Part shown: positions 21,862-34,900 of the stretch, piece after piece
How positions within the stretch are numbered: position 1 is the stretch's first letter
Layout of the letters: each line of letters opens with the position of its first letter
Assembly: GCA_963691705.1 (NCBI GenBank)
Contig: OY829540.1
Location: forward strand, 71,224,367 to 71,288,366
Length of the DNA stretch: 64,000 bases
From: Viola odorata
Taxonomy: Eukaryota; Streptophyta; Magnoliopsida; Malpighiales; Violaceae
Direction of reading: 5' to 3'
Made by a program: the position numbers and the translations under genes
Notes under the pieces: model-generated
What the model was told of the DNA's origin: nothing
Database searches by the model: none
Seen by the model: the letters and a program-made list of their open reading frames with translations, nothing else

Positions 21862-24800
21862 CTAGTTCTGTTTCCATGCAAGTTTTTTAGTCTTGTCTTT
21901 CTTACGCTTGCTTCTTCCCTTGAACTTCCTTTCAGTGTTACTGCTACTGCCTTGCTTTGAAGAACCAGCAGTTTCCAGTGAAGAAGCATCAATCTTTCCT
22001 TTCATCATCCAGCGACTTTTGACAGCATTGGCATCCCCTTTCTCATCCCGCACCTCTAACGCGCCTCGTTTGCCATTTCCTTCTTGTTGAAACAACATCT
22101 GGTTCAAAAAAGGTTCCACATTTCGTGTTCCCAATTGTAACTTCTTCAAAAGTTCCCCGATAGTTGAAATGCAGCTCTCAAGTTTCAACTCACTGAAATA
22201 AAATTCATATCAAGACACAATCTTAGCTTTTGCTTTCACGTAACTATGAAATGCTCGGCCTAGTTAAAACCAGATTTGACTTGTAAATATTGAAAGAGAA
22301 GGTGCAAAGAAGATCCAAGACCCCCGAGCTTACATTCGTCTAAGAAAAAAAGAAAGTGCTTGAACTCACCTTATATCTAATGCAGCACTAACTTGTTTCA
22401 AATCATCACTAAAAAAGGTTTCATGATGATCATCAACTGGGTTCTTCTGAAGGCATCTTTTAACTCCAGCACCTAACATATGAATGGTTTTATCTATGTC
22501 CACCTGCAAGAGGAAAGATTGCATGGGTTATTTCCTACTCAGCCGAAACGAATAGTGAGACTGTCCCATATTAAACATTTCTGAAAAACATATACGAGCG
22601 CCAAACAAACCTTATGAACCTGTGACTTCGGCTCTCTAGCACCCTTAGCACCTTGAATCTCTTCTGCAGGTGAACTATTCGCTGTTGACTTCTCTACATA
22701 AAATCTACCATTAGGAGCAGCAAAAATTGCATTGCTTCTTGCCTCATTGTTGCGGAGGTTCTCACATCGAACAATATTGAAAGAGCTGTACCAAGTTTTC
22801 GGAACTACCAAATCTCTGCTAACAAAGAAGATAATAGATTGCGGTTACAATTTATAAGTAAGATTAAAATTAAATGCCAACTAACCATACCCTTCCATGC
22901 ATTTCTCACTGCAATGACTGATAAAGTCCTGGTTGTACTTTTCGAAGATGCCATCAAGATGTTTAACCAACCGGGGAATGCCTTCACGTGGCAATATATC
23001 CCAGACCTTCAAAACCTGAGTGTACTGCACTTCCTTAACTATGTCAACAGAGCAAATTATGCATAGTCCTTCAACCTTGAACTCTTTCAAGATCTTTGTA
23101 GAGCTTTCAGTAACTGTATCCATACTTTTCTTGGGCCGCCAACCATCAGAAACTTTTCGTAGAATATCCAGGACAGACATCTTTCTCCGTGCTGATGGCA
23201 ACTTATTGAACGACATTCTGAAAAAGTCTGTGAAAACAAGCTGTATATGCCAGAAAGTGAAGAGATATTCAGTACAGGAATTGTTTTGTGGTATAGTTCT
23301 ACCATAGCAATGAATAGTCAAATACCTTCCATCTAGCCCCTTTGAAAAATAGACCATCTGCTTGAAGCAAATCCTCGACTTGATTAAATTCTTTCTTATG
23401 TTTTAAAATGGCATCAGCTAATCCCTTATCTTCATCAACATTAAAGAAACATTGACGGTCCTTCGCATCCCGGACCAACAATTTCCAAACAGAATCACTG
23501 CTAGATAGTGTTCTCTCATTCCCTAAAATCCAAAGACAGTGCCTGAGAAAAGAAACAAGAAATAAGAAAAAATCTGTTAGAATTATCTCAAGGCCTTGAG
23601 AAAATAGTTAATAATAGAAAGAAATACCTAGCTCGTGTAAGGGCGACATTGGTTCTTCGAGGGTCAGACATGAATCCAATTGCTCCACCGCTGTTCGATC
23701 TCACAGTTGATAGTATTATGACATCTTCCTCTCCGCCCTGGAACCCATCAACTGATTTTACTTTCACTATAAACCCTTTAGCATTTTTGTACCTTTCACC
23801 GAGTTTTTTTTGAATAGCAACTACTTGAGCAGTATATGGAGATATTACACCTATTTTAAGCTCCTTCTTTGAACCATTCCATGCTGCAGACAGAAAACAG
23901 GCAAGAATGACAAAACAGAATCAAGAAATGAACTGCACTTTCCTGTTAAGATTGTTAAGAACAAAGGAAAAGGCGAAGAGGGATTATCGACAGAAATACT
24001 GTATTTGAACTCTGTGAAACTAGCAGTGAACCCAAACAAAGGTCTATATAATTCTCTAGCATACCTTTGTACAAACTCTGCACTAATTTCAAAACAAGTG
24101 CTACTTCCACCATATTTTTTCGACTATGACCTAAATCATCACGTTCTTCTCTTCCACCCAACACATTTATGAATGAAAAGGGACCATACATTGTCCCCGA
24201 AAGAAACTGCTTTTCATAACTTCTAGTCTTAACATTTGCTGCATCGATGATCAGGTTAGAGTAGAACTTCGAATTTGGGAAACGGCTTATAGAAGGGTGC
24301 ATTCTGTACTGGATGTTTAAAAGGTGTTTCGGATGACCCAATGAGCTCAACCTTTCAAACGCACTTCTTCCGAAACCAGCATCATCAGAAAGCTGTACGA
24401 GAAAATGCAAAGCAATGAGAAGCTTTTTCTGTTACATATTACTATAACTGAAAATGAATTTTCTTTTCTAGAGGAATCGAATAAATTACATCAATACCTT
24501 GCTTTCAACCATTGCTGGTAGTTGGCACTCGTCACCAACAAGGACAGCATGCCTAATGCCATCAAGTTGAAAGGGAATGGCAGATTCACACTCTTTTAAC
24601 TGAGCTGCTTCATCAATAACCAAAAGCTCGAGAGGTTTGATTTCCAATCGGTGTATCTTAAATGAACTAGAAACTGTGCAGAAAAATATGGAAGCTGTTT
24701 TGAAACAAAATTCTTGTAATGATAGTTTACTCATGGACCTTGGGAAATTACGGTCAACAAGAGAATCACGAAGCATTCCTAGAGTAGATATGCATTTCAA

Positions 24801-26868
24801 TCTACTGAATTGCAACTCTACTAATTCATCTGCAAAACCTTCAGAAGAACCCTCAACTGACTCTGAATGCGAAAAAAGCTGCTCAAGTTGTTCCGAAATC
24901 AAATTATTGCGGAATATCGATATCTCTAAAGAGTCAAATAGAGCAAACATGACCGAAATGATTTCAACAACGTCCTTCTTAATGTAACTTTCTGCAATAT
25001 GTGTGCATATAAGATAGAAGCACTTCCTCAGAGGCAACACAGTAGCACGAAAGCGCCCTCTAAAAAACTCAAGAAAAGACTTGAACTTCTCACTGCAAAT
25101 TTCCATTTCGGTTGCACACTTTTCCTCTTCATTTTCTGAACTGCGCCTTTTCTCTTCGATCATTTCATTTTCCAAGAAAATTGAATACTGGGAAACACAA
25201 TCTTCCAAAAAATCAATTGCCGACATCAGACGATGCCACCAACCAGTCATAAGGGAAAAGCACTCCACAAGCCTTTCGACACGGTTATCCAAGTATATGT
25301 CTTCAACTTCAGAAACAGATTTGAGCTTCCGCTTATTCCCAAATAAGAGAATATCTCCAAGAAAAGGAAACAAAGAGTCTGCATTCGACTGTTTCACCAA
25401 TTTTAGGACCCTAGAGGCCAACTCTACAACAGCAATATTTGTAGGGGCGCAAGTAATTGTTCTACATTTCGATCTCAATAGGTTAAAGAGCAACACACTC
25501 ACAGTTTTAGTTTTTCCTGTTCCTGGCGGGCCCCAAATAAGTTCCACAGTAGATTTGTGCTTACAATTCCTTTTGCTAAGACAAGCCAAAACTGCCTTGG
25601 TTTGGGATTCATTCAAAGATGAAAGATTCTCGCAACATTTCTCATCCCATATTCCCCTACTGTCTGTAGAACAGAAACTGCAGTTTTCCTGAACCTGTAC
25701 AACGGCAAAACAAAAAGACCCAAAAAGTCATTACTTGCTTCGAGTTCTACTGATAGTGTTTGTCATGATTGTATTTATGAAATCGCTTACCTTTGTGTCC
25801 GGGCACAAAACTTCTCTGATGATATTCATGTTTGTGTGCATATGCAATGATGTCCATACTCTTCTATTAGTCAACACATTAGTCAAGTATATGATAAAGA
25901 GTGATTTCTCCCCTGAAAACTCACTTTCAACATTTTTCGGTGCCACGACATGAAAATTAGTAGAAACACTGTCAACCTCATCCTTGTCATCTTTTATTCT
26001 AGTCACCATTGCAAATGTCCATATCTTTCCGACCCTTTGCAGATCAGAGGCGGTTTTGGGCAGAGCATTTGTCAAAACAACAATGTCTCCGGGCATTGTT
26101 GTGTAAGCATCCTTACCAACACCACCGGACCTGCTTCTCCAGTAATCCACCTCAACACTGAACGAAAAGTTCCCTTTTGAAGAGGGCTTTAGCATATCAA
26201 ATTCAATCACCTCAGCAAACGGAGCCCTGGAAATAGTTTCCATACTCGAATGCAGTTGCGCGCGTGTTTCTTCCAAAAGGGGAAGCACAAATGAACCAAG
26301 ATAATGCTGAACCGAGTCAAAAATGTCTGGAATCTGGTCCAGCTGCAAAAAGAACGAAACAAAGGGTTTCTTTTCATAAACACTACTAAGATAACTTCAA
26401 ATTACGCAATTCATACAAATTACAACTTGGGTTCATCTCAAAACTACTAAACAAAACAAAGTAAAAGATGTTCACTTCTTTATCCTAATTACGTAAACAA
26501 AGTAGTAGTAATATTTTGCAGAACCTGCAAAAGAATAAAACAAAGGGTTTCTTTTCAAAACTAAGAGAGAACTTCTTTTTGGTCCATACAACAACTAAGA
26601 CATGTAAACATAATAATGTTCAAAAGAAGAAGCATTTTATGAAACTACAATTTGGGTTCATGCAAAAACTACAAAACAAAACAAAATAGAAAATATTACA
26701 TCTAAAACCAACAAAAAGTTCATATCTTTTTTTCCAGAAAACAGAGGCAAGAAAAAAGTTAGTAGTAAAATTTTGAAGAACCTGGAAAATTTGTGGATTG
26801 AAAATGTCCTGAAGCGACCAACCAAAAATGGTGTCAGTAATATCAGGAACACTATGCTCAGTGGCCAT
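21862..26868 (-). CDS. Gene B: Sen1/UPF1-like superfamily 1 helicase, close paralogue of A
   Basis: Ten exons give 1218 aa with matching phases: 26868-26782, 26342-25791, 25694-24498, 24392-24065, 23883-23628, 23542-23326, 23240-22891, 22815-22611, 22503-22370 and 22192-21862. Exons 1, 2, 3, 5, 6, 7 and 8 are the same length as in gene A, and the protein differs from A by scattered substitutions and a few short indels. Walker [11 protein letters not shown] and [12 protein letters not shown] lie in exon 3, [13 protein letters not shown] in exon 4, [13 protein letters not shown] and NVALTRAR in exon 5. The C-terminus is the undisturbed version of the gene A tail and ends in a basic run with [13 protein letters not shown], possibly a nuclear localisation signal. 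The TAG at 21862 is the native stop of this branch. All splice sites are canonical and the frame is intact, so it looks functional. Confidence 0.92.
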
Positions 26869-27207
26869 GGCTTTCCTCTTCAATCCTGAACCCTTTCGTC
26901 TCCTCCCTCAATTTAAAATGACTGGAAATCAAAATACTATTAGCACTTATTCTTTCTTCTGCTTAATAAATAAGCAGAGGATACGAAAAGACTTTGGCGC
27001 TAAGTCTTGTCTTCTTTTTTTCCTTTTGTTGATCTTTTTTTTTTTTTACATCTTTTTACTTTTTTTCATTAGTGGGATAGAGATTGTCCCTACGTGGGTT
27101 GTATTATACGATATATTTTAATTATCGGTTATGCATTTCACTCCTTAATCATCTAAATTTAAGGACCTTTGAAAAAAATGCTACTATTAGTTAGTTTATG
27201 TATTCAT

Positions 27208-28245
27208 TGGGGATGACAATTTTATCCACGGATATGGATATCAGTGCAATATCAGTAATTATGGGTGGGTATTATTAGCATATTGTGGACATTTTGCGGG
27301 TATATACCCGAGTATGAATAATGTTTACTCAATCCAATACCGGCAAGATATATACAATATTTTAATATATAATTAATTCAATAAAAAAATAGTGTATTGA
27401 GATAATAAAATAAAAAATCCCTTAAAAAGCTAGGACCAATCCAATTTTTTAAAAATTATTTAATACTAGGATTTATAGTTCTAATATGAATAATAATAAT
27501 AATAAATGTAAAGAGATTTTTCATCTTATAATTGGTCATGGATGGTTAGTTTTTTTTTATCATTAAAAAGGAGGATCTTTAATTTCTATAAATAACTTTA
27601 TATAGCCAACGTCTTTAGTTTTTTGATCTCCATCTCTCAATATAAATACACACACCATTGCAATGTATTCAAGCACATCTTGCCGGCCAATTCTTTACTT
27701 CATTACTATTTTTACTGCATCATTTTTTTTTAATTTAATTTTCATCATTAATTGTCATAAATATACAAATCAAGTCAAATATTTCTCTAAATCACAATCA
27801 AATTAAGCAAACACAATATTAATAATAATAGCAAAATGTAAGGAAAATAAAGAAAAAAAATTCCTTACTAATATAATTCCTAAATTTCACGAATCTGATA
27901 AAAAGTATAATTTTTTTTTTCTTTTTGGCAAGAATGCCTATATTTGGATTTGCTACTGTTTTAAGTAATTATGTTATTATGGTACATGCTTACTGCATTG
28001 AACACATTGTAGAAAAATTTGTGGGATGAAGCTGAAAGATTGTAAATTGATTTTTTTTATATTAATTTAATTAAAATTTGAAATTCAACCAAATTTGCGG
28101 ATATACGTAGATATCCGCAGATATAATTGCTTTTCTTTTATCCGCTCTATATGAATGCGGGTGCGAGTACGAATTACCCGCAAATTTACGGATACAGGTA
28201 TAAATAGTACTTACCCGCTTTATACCCGCTCAATTGTCATCCCTA
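27208..28245. mobile_element. hAT-type non-autonomous element with intact 8-bp target duplication
   Basis: The element starts TGGGGATGACAAT and ends ATTGTCATCCCTA. It is flanked by GTATTCAT on both sides (27200-27207 and 28246-28253). The paralogous spacer at about 19585-19605 shows the empty site, with a single TATTCATGC and no insertion. The interior has CCCGC/GCGGG words at both ends and AT-rich filler in the middle, with no transposase ORF. Confidence 0.88.
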
Positions 28246-29654
28246 GTATTCATGCGCTCTCATTAATTAAAACGCACTATTCTCAACAAAAAAAATGAAA
28301 TTAAATAAAACGCAATCCAAAATTTAGTTAAAACTAAAAAGTCAATTTAGGGGCTAAAATTTTATTTAAAATTACGTATTTTTCCGGCGCACAATATATT
28401 CAGCGGCTTACGAAAAATAAACAAAATAAGGACGATATTTAACTAATACTATAAAAGAATGGAGGGATTAAAATTAACGTTAGCGGTTAGCATAAAAAAG
28501 TTTGAAAAGTGAAAACCAAAGGTCAAGAACAAGAACTTAACATCAGTCTCTTCGCTTCCTGAGTCCTGCACCTGCGTTTTGCTGCAGAATCCGCTTTCCT
28601 AGCAGCTACTCCTATTAGTAGCCTTTCATATCAAATCTTGCAACACGTACACACGTAAGTATATAACAGTATAGAGTATAAAAATTCATAATCTAATACT
28701 TCATTCCGTCTCCATTAAACGTTGTTTGGAGACTACGCATAGGAAGTTAGGCAATTATTAACCGGTTGGTTGTTTTTATTACCAACTTACCCTTGCTTAT
28801 CTTCTTATTTACCACGATTTGGGAGACCAAATCAAGATTCAAATTTGTTGGCTCAAAAGAGTACAAATGTAAAAGGAAGGAGACAATAGCTTTGAGATTT
28901 GTATAACGACATTCATTTTGAACCAAAGAAAGACTCAATACGACATTTAATAATTACTCCTTCCATTTTAAAATTAGTGATTTGGGTGCGGATGTACCTT
29001 TCCCAAATCAACTTTGTAAAACAGAAACCTGACCAGCTATTAATTTTTCAGATTTGGGATTTCCAGCTCTTTGATCATCTCAACATTGATTATTTGAAAA
29101 GAGGAGGTTTGGATCTGATCCAAAGTTGGTCCATCAGATCTTTAATTAATTTCCCTACACTCCTACTTATTTATCTACTAATGAAGTATGATTTTTTTGG
29201 GATTTTTGTATAAAATACTAATGAGCTATGAATTTATTTATTTTGTTTTAAGTTCATGATTTTTCAAAACCTTGAAAATGAAGGTATCGTTACAATATAT
29301 TTCAAAATTTCAATCCTGCAAATTAAAATTTCAAATTATGAACATGGGAGATAATCTAATTAATAATATTAAAGAAATTATCAATTATTAACTAATTAAT
29401 AAAAAATGTAAAATAATTTATACAACGTCTATTCATTTTTTTCTAATAATTAGATGTAACCATTTTCATTTTCTCTTAATTACTATAATTAATTATTTCA
29501 TTTATATCACTAACTTTCAACAATATAAAAACATATGACTAAATTATTCATGTCCAGTTTTCGAATTTATAAAAAAAACTAAATTCAAAATCATAAGATA
29601 TTTATAATTTTAGATGAATTTTACTCTTTTTTATTAAATATTTTTTTACAAAAC

Positions 29655-29920
29655 CGCTCTCAATCCTGAACCCTTTCGTCTCCTCCCTCAACTTAAAATG
29701 ACTGGAAATCAAAATACTATTAGCACTTTTTCTTTCTTCTGCTACCTCCCTTTGGTTTTCTCTCCTTTTTTTAACAGTAAATAAATAAGCAGAGGAAACG
29801 AAAAGACTTTGGCGCTAAGTCTTGTCTTCTCTTTTATTTATTTTACATCTTTTTACTTTTTTTCATTAGTGGGATAGATTGTCCCTACGTGGGTTGTATT
29901 ATCGGTTACGCATTTCACTC
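29655..29920 (-). promoter_or_regulatory. Promoter copy of the gene A/B type without a gene behind it
   Basis: This segment matches the 5' flank of genes A and B (TCAATCCTGAACCCTTTCGT, then ACTGGAAATCAAAATACTAT, then GGCGCTAAGTCTT). The homology begins about 10 bases upstream of the start codon and the coding part is missing: to the left lies unrelated AT-rich sequence. It could still be a transcription start region. Promoter activity is inferred only from its position in the intact copies. Confidence 0.6.
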
Positions 29921-29983
29921 CTTAATCATCTAAATTTAAGGACCTTTAAAAAAATGCTACTATCACTTAGTTTATGTATTCAT

Positions 29984-30521
29984 TAGAAATGATAATTCTG
30001 CCCGCGGATATAGATATTCGTTTAATATCCGTAATTATGGGTGGGTATTATCTGCATATTGTGGATATTTTGCGGGTATGAATGTGAGTATAGATAGTGC
30101 TTACCCGCTCCAATACCCGCACTAAATACTCGTAAGATATATATAATATTTTAATATATAATTAATTCAATAAGAAAATAATGTATTGAGATAATAAAAT
30201 GAAAAATCCCTACCAATCCAATTTTTTTAAATTTTTTTAATAGGATTTATAGTTCTGATATGAATAATAATAACAATAAATGTAAAGAGATTTATTTAAT
30301 TGAAGCTAAAAGATTGTCAATTGATTTTTTTTATATTAATTTAATTAAAATTTAAAATTCAACCAAATTTGTGGATATCCGTGGGTATAATTGCTCTTCT
30401 CTTACCCGTTCTATATGGATGTGGGTACGGGTGCGGGTGCGGGTGCGGGTATGAATTACCCGCAAATTTGCGAATGCGGGTATAGATAGTGCTTACTCGC
30501 TCCATACCCACCCGTTTGCCA
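29984..30521. mobile_element. Second copy of the same hAT-type insertion, shortened and eroded
   Basis: It begins TAGAAATGATAATTCTGCCC directly after GTATTCAT and ends near GTTTGCC before AATTCATGCA, a decayed target duplication. It sits at the same place in the duplicated spacer as the element at 27208 but has lost roughly 500 internal bases. It was therefore copied by segmental duplication and not by a new transposition. GGGTGCGGGTGCGGGT tandem units are present near 30430. Confidence 0.78.
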
Positions 30522-31903
30522 ATTCATGCACTCTCATTAATTAAAACGCACTATTCTCAACAAAAAAAAAGTAATTAAATAAAACGCAATCCAAAATTTA
30601 GTTAAAACTAAAAAGTCAATTTATGGGCTAAAATTTTATTTAAAATTACTTATTTTTCTGGCGCGCAATATATTCAGCAGCTTACGAAAAATAAACAGAA
30701 TAAGGACGATATTTAACTAATATAAAAGAATGGAGGGACTAAACTTAACGTTAGTGGTTAGCATAAAAAGTTTGAAAAGTGAAAGCCAAAGGTCAAGAAC
30801 AAGAACTTAAACATCAGTCTCTTCGCTTCCTGCGTCCTGAACCTGCGTTTTGCTGCAGAATCCGCTTTCCTAGCAGCTACTCCTATTAGTTTGCCTTTCA
30901 TATCAAATCTTGCCACATGTACACACGTAGTATATAACAGTATAAAGTATAAAAATTTATAATCTAATATTTCATCCGGTCTCCATTAAACATCATTTGA
31001 AGATTAAGTACAAAAATTTATGCAATTATTAGTTGATTGTTTTTGTCACCAACGTGCCCTTGCTTATCTTCTTATTTACCACGCTTTGAAGCCCAAACCG
31101 ACATTCAAATTTGTTGGCTCATAAGAGTACAAATGTAAAAGGAATTTTGAGATTTGTAGAACTACATTCATTTTGGACAAAAAAGAAATTCAAAATGATA
31201 TTTAATAGAGATAGGAAGGAGTAGTAATTACTTCTTCCATTTTAAAAATTGAACCGGAAGATTGAACTAGAGAGCTAAAAAGTTCAAAGTTTTAAAGTTC
31301 AATTGAGGTCGTATCACCGTGGATTCGGGTTAATCTAATTAATAATATTAAATAAATTATCAATTATTAACTAATTAATAAAAAATGTAAAATAATTTAT
31401 ACAACGTCTATTCGTTTTTTTCCTAATAATTAGATGTAACCATTTTCATTTTCTCTTAATTACTATAATTAATTATTTCATTTGTATCACTAACTTTCAA
31501 CGATATAAAAACATATGACTAAATTATTCATGTCCAGTTTTCGAATTTATAAAAAAAAACTAAATTCAAAATCATAAGATGTGAAATATACCAAGATATT
31601 TATAATTTTTAATTAGTACAATATCTTTCAACGTTCGTCAATTTTTATTTTATTTACTTTATTCCCCATGTAAAAAGAAACAAATAATAGCATCAGATAT
31701 ACAAACAGAACATGTATCAGAACATGCAGCAAATACAAACAGAACATGTATCATAGCATCAGATATAAATTGATTCTTCTCCTATTTCATACTAATAGAT
31801 GCATACCATTAGAATTAGATCAATGTACTTGTTTCCTTGTACCTGAAACATTTCTATAAAAAATGTTGCTTACCGATTCTGAAAATTTGAGGATACAAAA
31901 AAG

Positions 31904-34900
31904 TTACTTCTTTTTCTTCCCTCCTTTAGCCTTGTTCTTCTTCTTGCCATGCCCCTTCCCCTTGCCCTCCATATCTTTACCACTGTTACTGCCTTTAGTT
32001 GCAGCAGGAACAGTACTTGCCTGTGAATCTTGCATCTTCCCTTTCCCTGATTTAGTACAACTTTCATCATCAGCCTTCCCATTCTCATTCCGTTCTTCTT
32101 CCTCGTCGCGCTGGTCGTTTGTTGCGATGTCTGTCTCCATTGTTGCATCCAATTCAACCTTCTCATTGTGTTGCAAGAAAATCTGGTTCAGGAAAGGTTC
32201 CATTCTTTGCCTTCTCAGCTGCAACTTTCTACAAAGCGCTTCGATTGTGGAAACGGCACTCTCATGTTTTAGCTCACTGAATGTAAAGAAACAGCATACT
32301 AGTTATCAAAGCGGATGATGTTTGAATCTCATAAAAGAGGGAAAGAACCAATTAAAGTCATTCCGCGTCCGGACGAAATAAATCTTTACAATGTTTTGAA
32401 ACTGACCTGACAAGCAATGCAGAATGAAGTTGCTTTAGTTCATGAAACATGCAAACAGCTTCTTCAAGTAGGTTTCTGTTGTCATCATTGATGTTTCCAT
32501 TGAGAGAGAATTCATCCACTGCAGCACTTAAAAGGTGAACGGTTTTCTCTATATCCACCTGAAAATGAAATAATGAACTTTTTAAGTTAAACGTATCTCT
32601 AACGATACCAGAATTAATAATGTGAAAGGAAGGAAGTTTGGAATTACTTTAACTCTAGGATCATGGATAGCCGAAATCTTCGCCTCTTCTCCATTCTCGG
32701 CTTGTGAAGCTTCAAATATTTCCCAAAGGCGTCCATGGCTCGATAATGGAAGGCCAGCAGGACTAGTTATCTGAACACTTGATGATTGAAGGGTAGGCAT
32801 CACCACTTGACCATCTTCAGATACCATCTCAGTGGCGGAGGAAGTGTCAGGATCTTGAGCATATTCACCGGTCTTGGGAAACAGAACTCTTAATATATCA
32901 TCTTTGCTTTGGTTGTCCTTCACATTCAATAAGACCGCATCTGGACAAGATTGATTCCGAGGGCTCACAATTACTAGAGGATTCCCCACCTTATTAAGTG
33001 CTTCAGCCACTGCATTTACAGTTAAAGTAAACGAACTACCCATCTGCCTTTGACGAAGAATACTTAAGAACTCTCTTGGCAGTTGTTGGGTAACATCATT
33101 CCTCCGCAGCAAGCTAACCAGTAAATTATTACCCCTCCCGAAGTTCAAAGATAGCAAGCATAGTATTATAACCAACCTCAACACAACAACTTTGTGATCT
33201 GCACTGTCAGACTTGTGAATCCATGATCTCATTTCATTGACTTCAAAAAGAAACATCTTAACAATGTTCAACAGAAAGTCCAGGATAATTTGTGTAGATT
33301 GAGGTGCACGGCTCGCTACGCTTGAAAATGGAGTGGCATCGCCTTCCTGGTAGAGAAGCCACTCAACGAAAGAAGATTTGGATGTCATGAAGTACCCCTT
33401 TGAGTAGGATAACAAAAGCAATTGACGCTCAACAAGGTAGAGGCAGCAGTCTGGTGAGATATAGTCAATTACTCTCCAGTTAACATTATAAGCATCTTCC
33501 ATAGCTTTATACAAAGTCCATGTAAGACAGTGCTCAGAAACATCATGTGCATCATGCCGACACACAACCTCAATTACCGCTTTCCATGGGGAATTCCATT
33601 CCACACCATCAGCTATCTTCTCATAAAATTCTGTTTTTATCTTATCAGACCCAAGAATTATTAGTGAAATCCTTCCAAGTTGCGCATAGGATAGGTTTTT
33701 CCTCATTCGCACATTCTGAAGAATAACTTCTTTAAGTAAATTCCCACAACTCTCAGTCCTCCTCAAAGAAATCATGCTCTCATTCAACGATTCTCTCCAG
33801 TCAAAAGGGTAAATGCAGTGAAAAAATTGATCTGTTGCCAGTCCAGTGTATCTCTGCAGTGCCTTGTTGTTGCAGTATCTGAGGTCAAGAAACTTAGATC
33901 GTGAAAGAAAATCTGCAACCTCATAGATGAACATAAGAGCCCTGCTTTGGCAGAAGCGTGGCAAGCAATTCTTGACTGAAATTTTGTGAAAAGCTTCAAG
34001 CTTGGCCAGCACATCCATTCCAACAGACAGTAATTCTGAACGCCAATAACTCTGAGCAGTAATGACGAACTGATGAATATCTATAGAAACCAAGTTACCG
34101 TTCTTTCGTACAAATCTCTTGTCCAACTCTCTTACCCAGTAGGCATCAGACTTCATTAGAAAATACTTGGTATTCAAGTTATTGATTTCTCTCCTTACAC
34201 CCAAGTAATTCAAGCAAAATTCTCCATATTCGCTATACAGCCCAGTATCTTGCCTTTCAAGACATCCAAGGTACTTTAGGATGTTCACAACACTGTCCTT
34301 CCAAAAATTCCAGAAGTAAACAAGTGTTTCAGGAGAAGCCTGGTTTTTGGAGATTTTTCCTACTAACAGCTTTTCAAGATCCAGAACCAAGTCATTCTCC
34401 GACTCATATTTGGAGATGTTTACTTGAAGAAGTTCATCCAGAATTCTCCGAGCTGATAGTATTACACCCCTGATACTTTTATGCCTCTGGGAGGCGTTTA
34501 GACTCTGCAGCATCAGGAATAAATTACTGTGCTGATCTGAAAGGTTTTCAGACTCAATATGAACTAACTCATAAAAGTCGCTTGACACATTCATTGAAAA
34601 TGCCTTTGCTTTCATCAGAAGCTCCTCCTTTTCTGCAAACTGCTTTAATGGCCAACCTGTGCTTGTGACAGTCCACATAGAGTGTGCAAACACATACCAA
34701 AGAATAAGCAATGATGCAGCCTTAAACTGACCAGCTTTTCCGAGCAGATCAGCCTCAAGAAGGACTTCACCTTTCAGCTTTGCGATACCCGCTGCCTCCA
34801 GGAAGTTACCACAATCCTCTTCCAAGGAGAGAAGCTCGTCAAGACATCCTATGTTCCTCAAGAAAGATCTTTTAGCATTGATTGAACAAAATTCTCTAAC

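Larger units (their letters stand above)
26869..31903. repeat. Large duplicated spacer between genes B and C
   Basis: There is no gene in this stretch. It contains two successive copies of one unit. Each runs from a gene-proximal promoter (26869-27120 and 29655-29920), through a hAT-like insertion (27208-28245 and 29984-30521), to a tract with GACGATATTTAACTAATA and CAGTCTCTTCGCTTCCTG (28250-28620 and 30535-30900). Then follow AT-rich DNA and a TAATAATATTAAA-type segment. The last 250 bases (31660-31903) are the 3' flank of gene C and recur at 46080-46215 and before gene E at about 62975-63082. Confidence 0.75.

Noticed and set aside
31863..32318. Plus-strand ORF with Phe/Pro/Leu-rich sequence, and its twin at 62919-63485
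   Set aside because: Both are antisense to the lysine-rich last exon of genes C and E, which explains the composition and the match.
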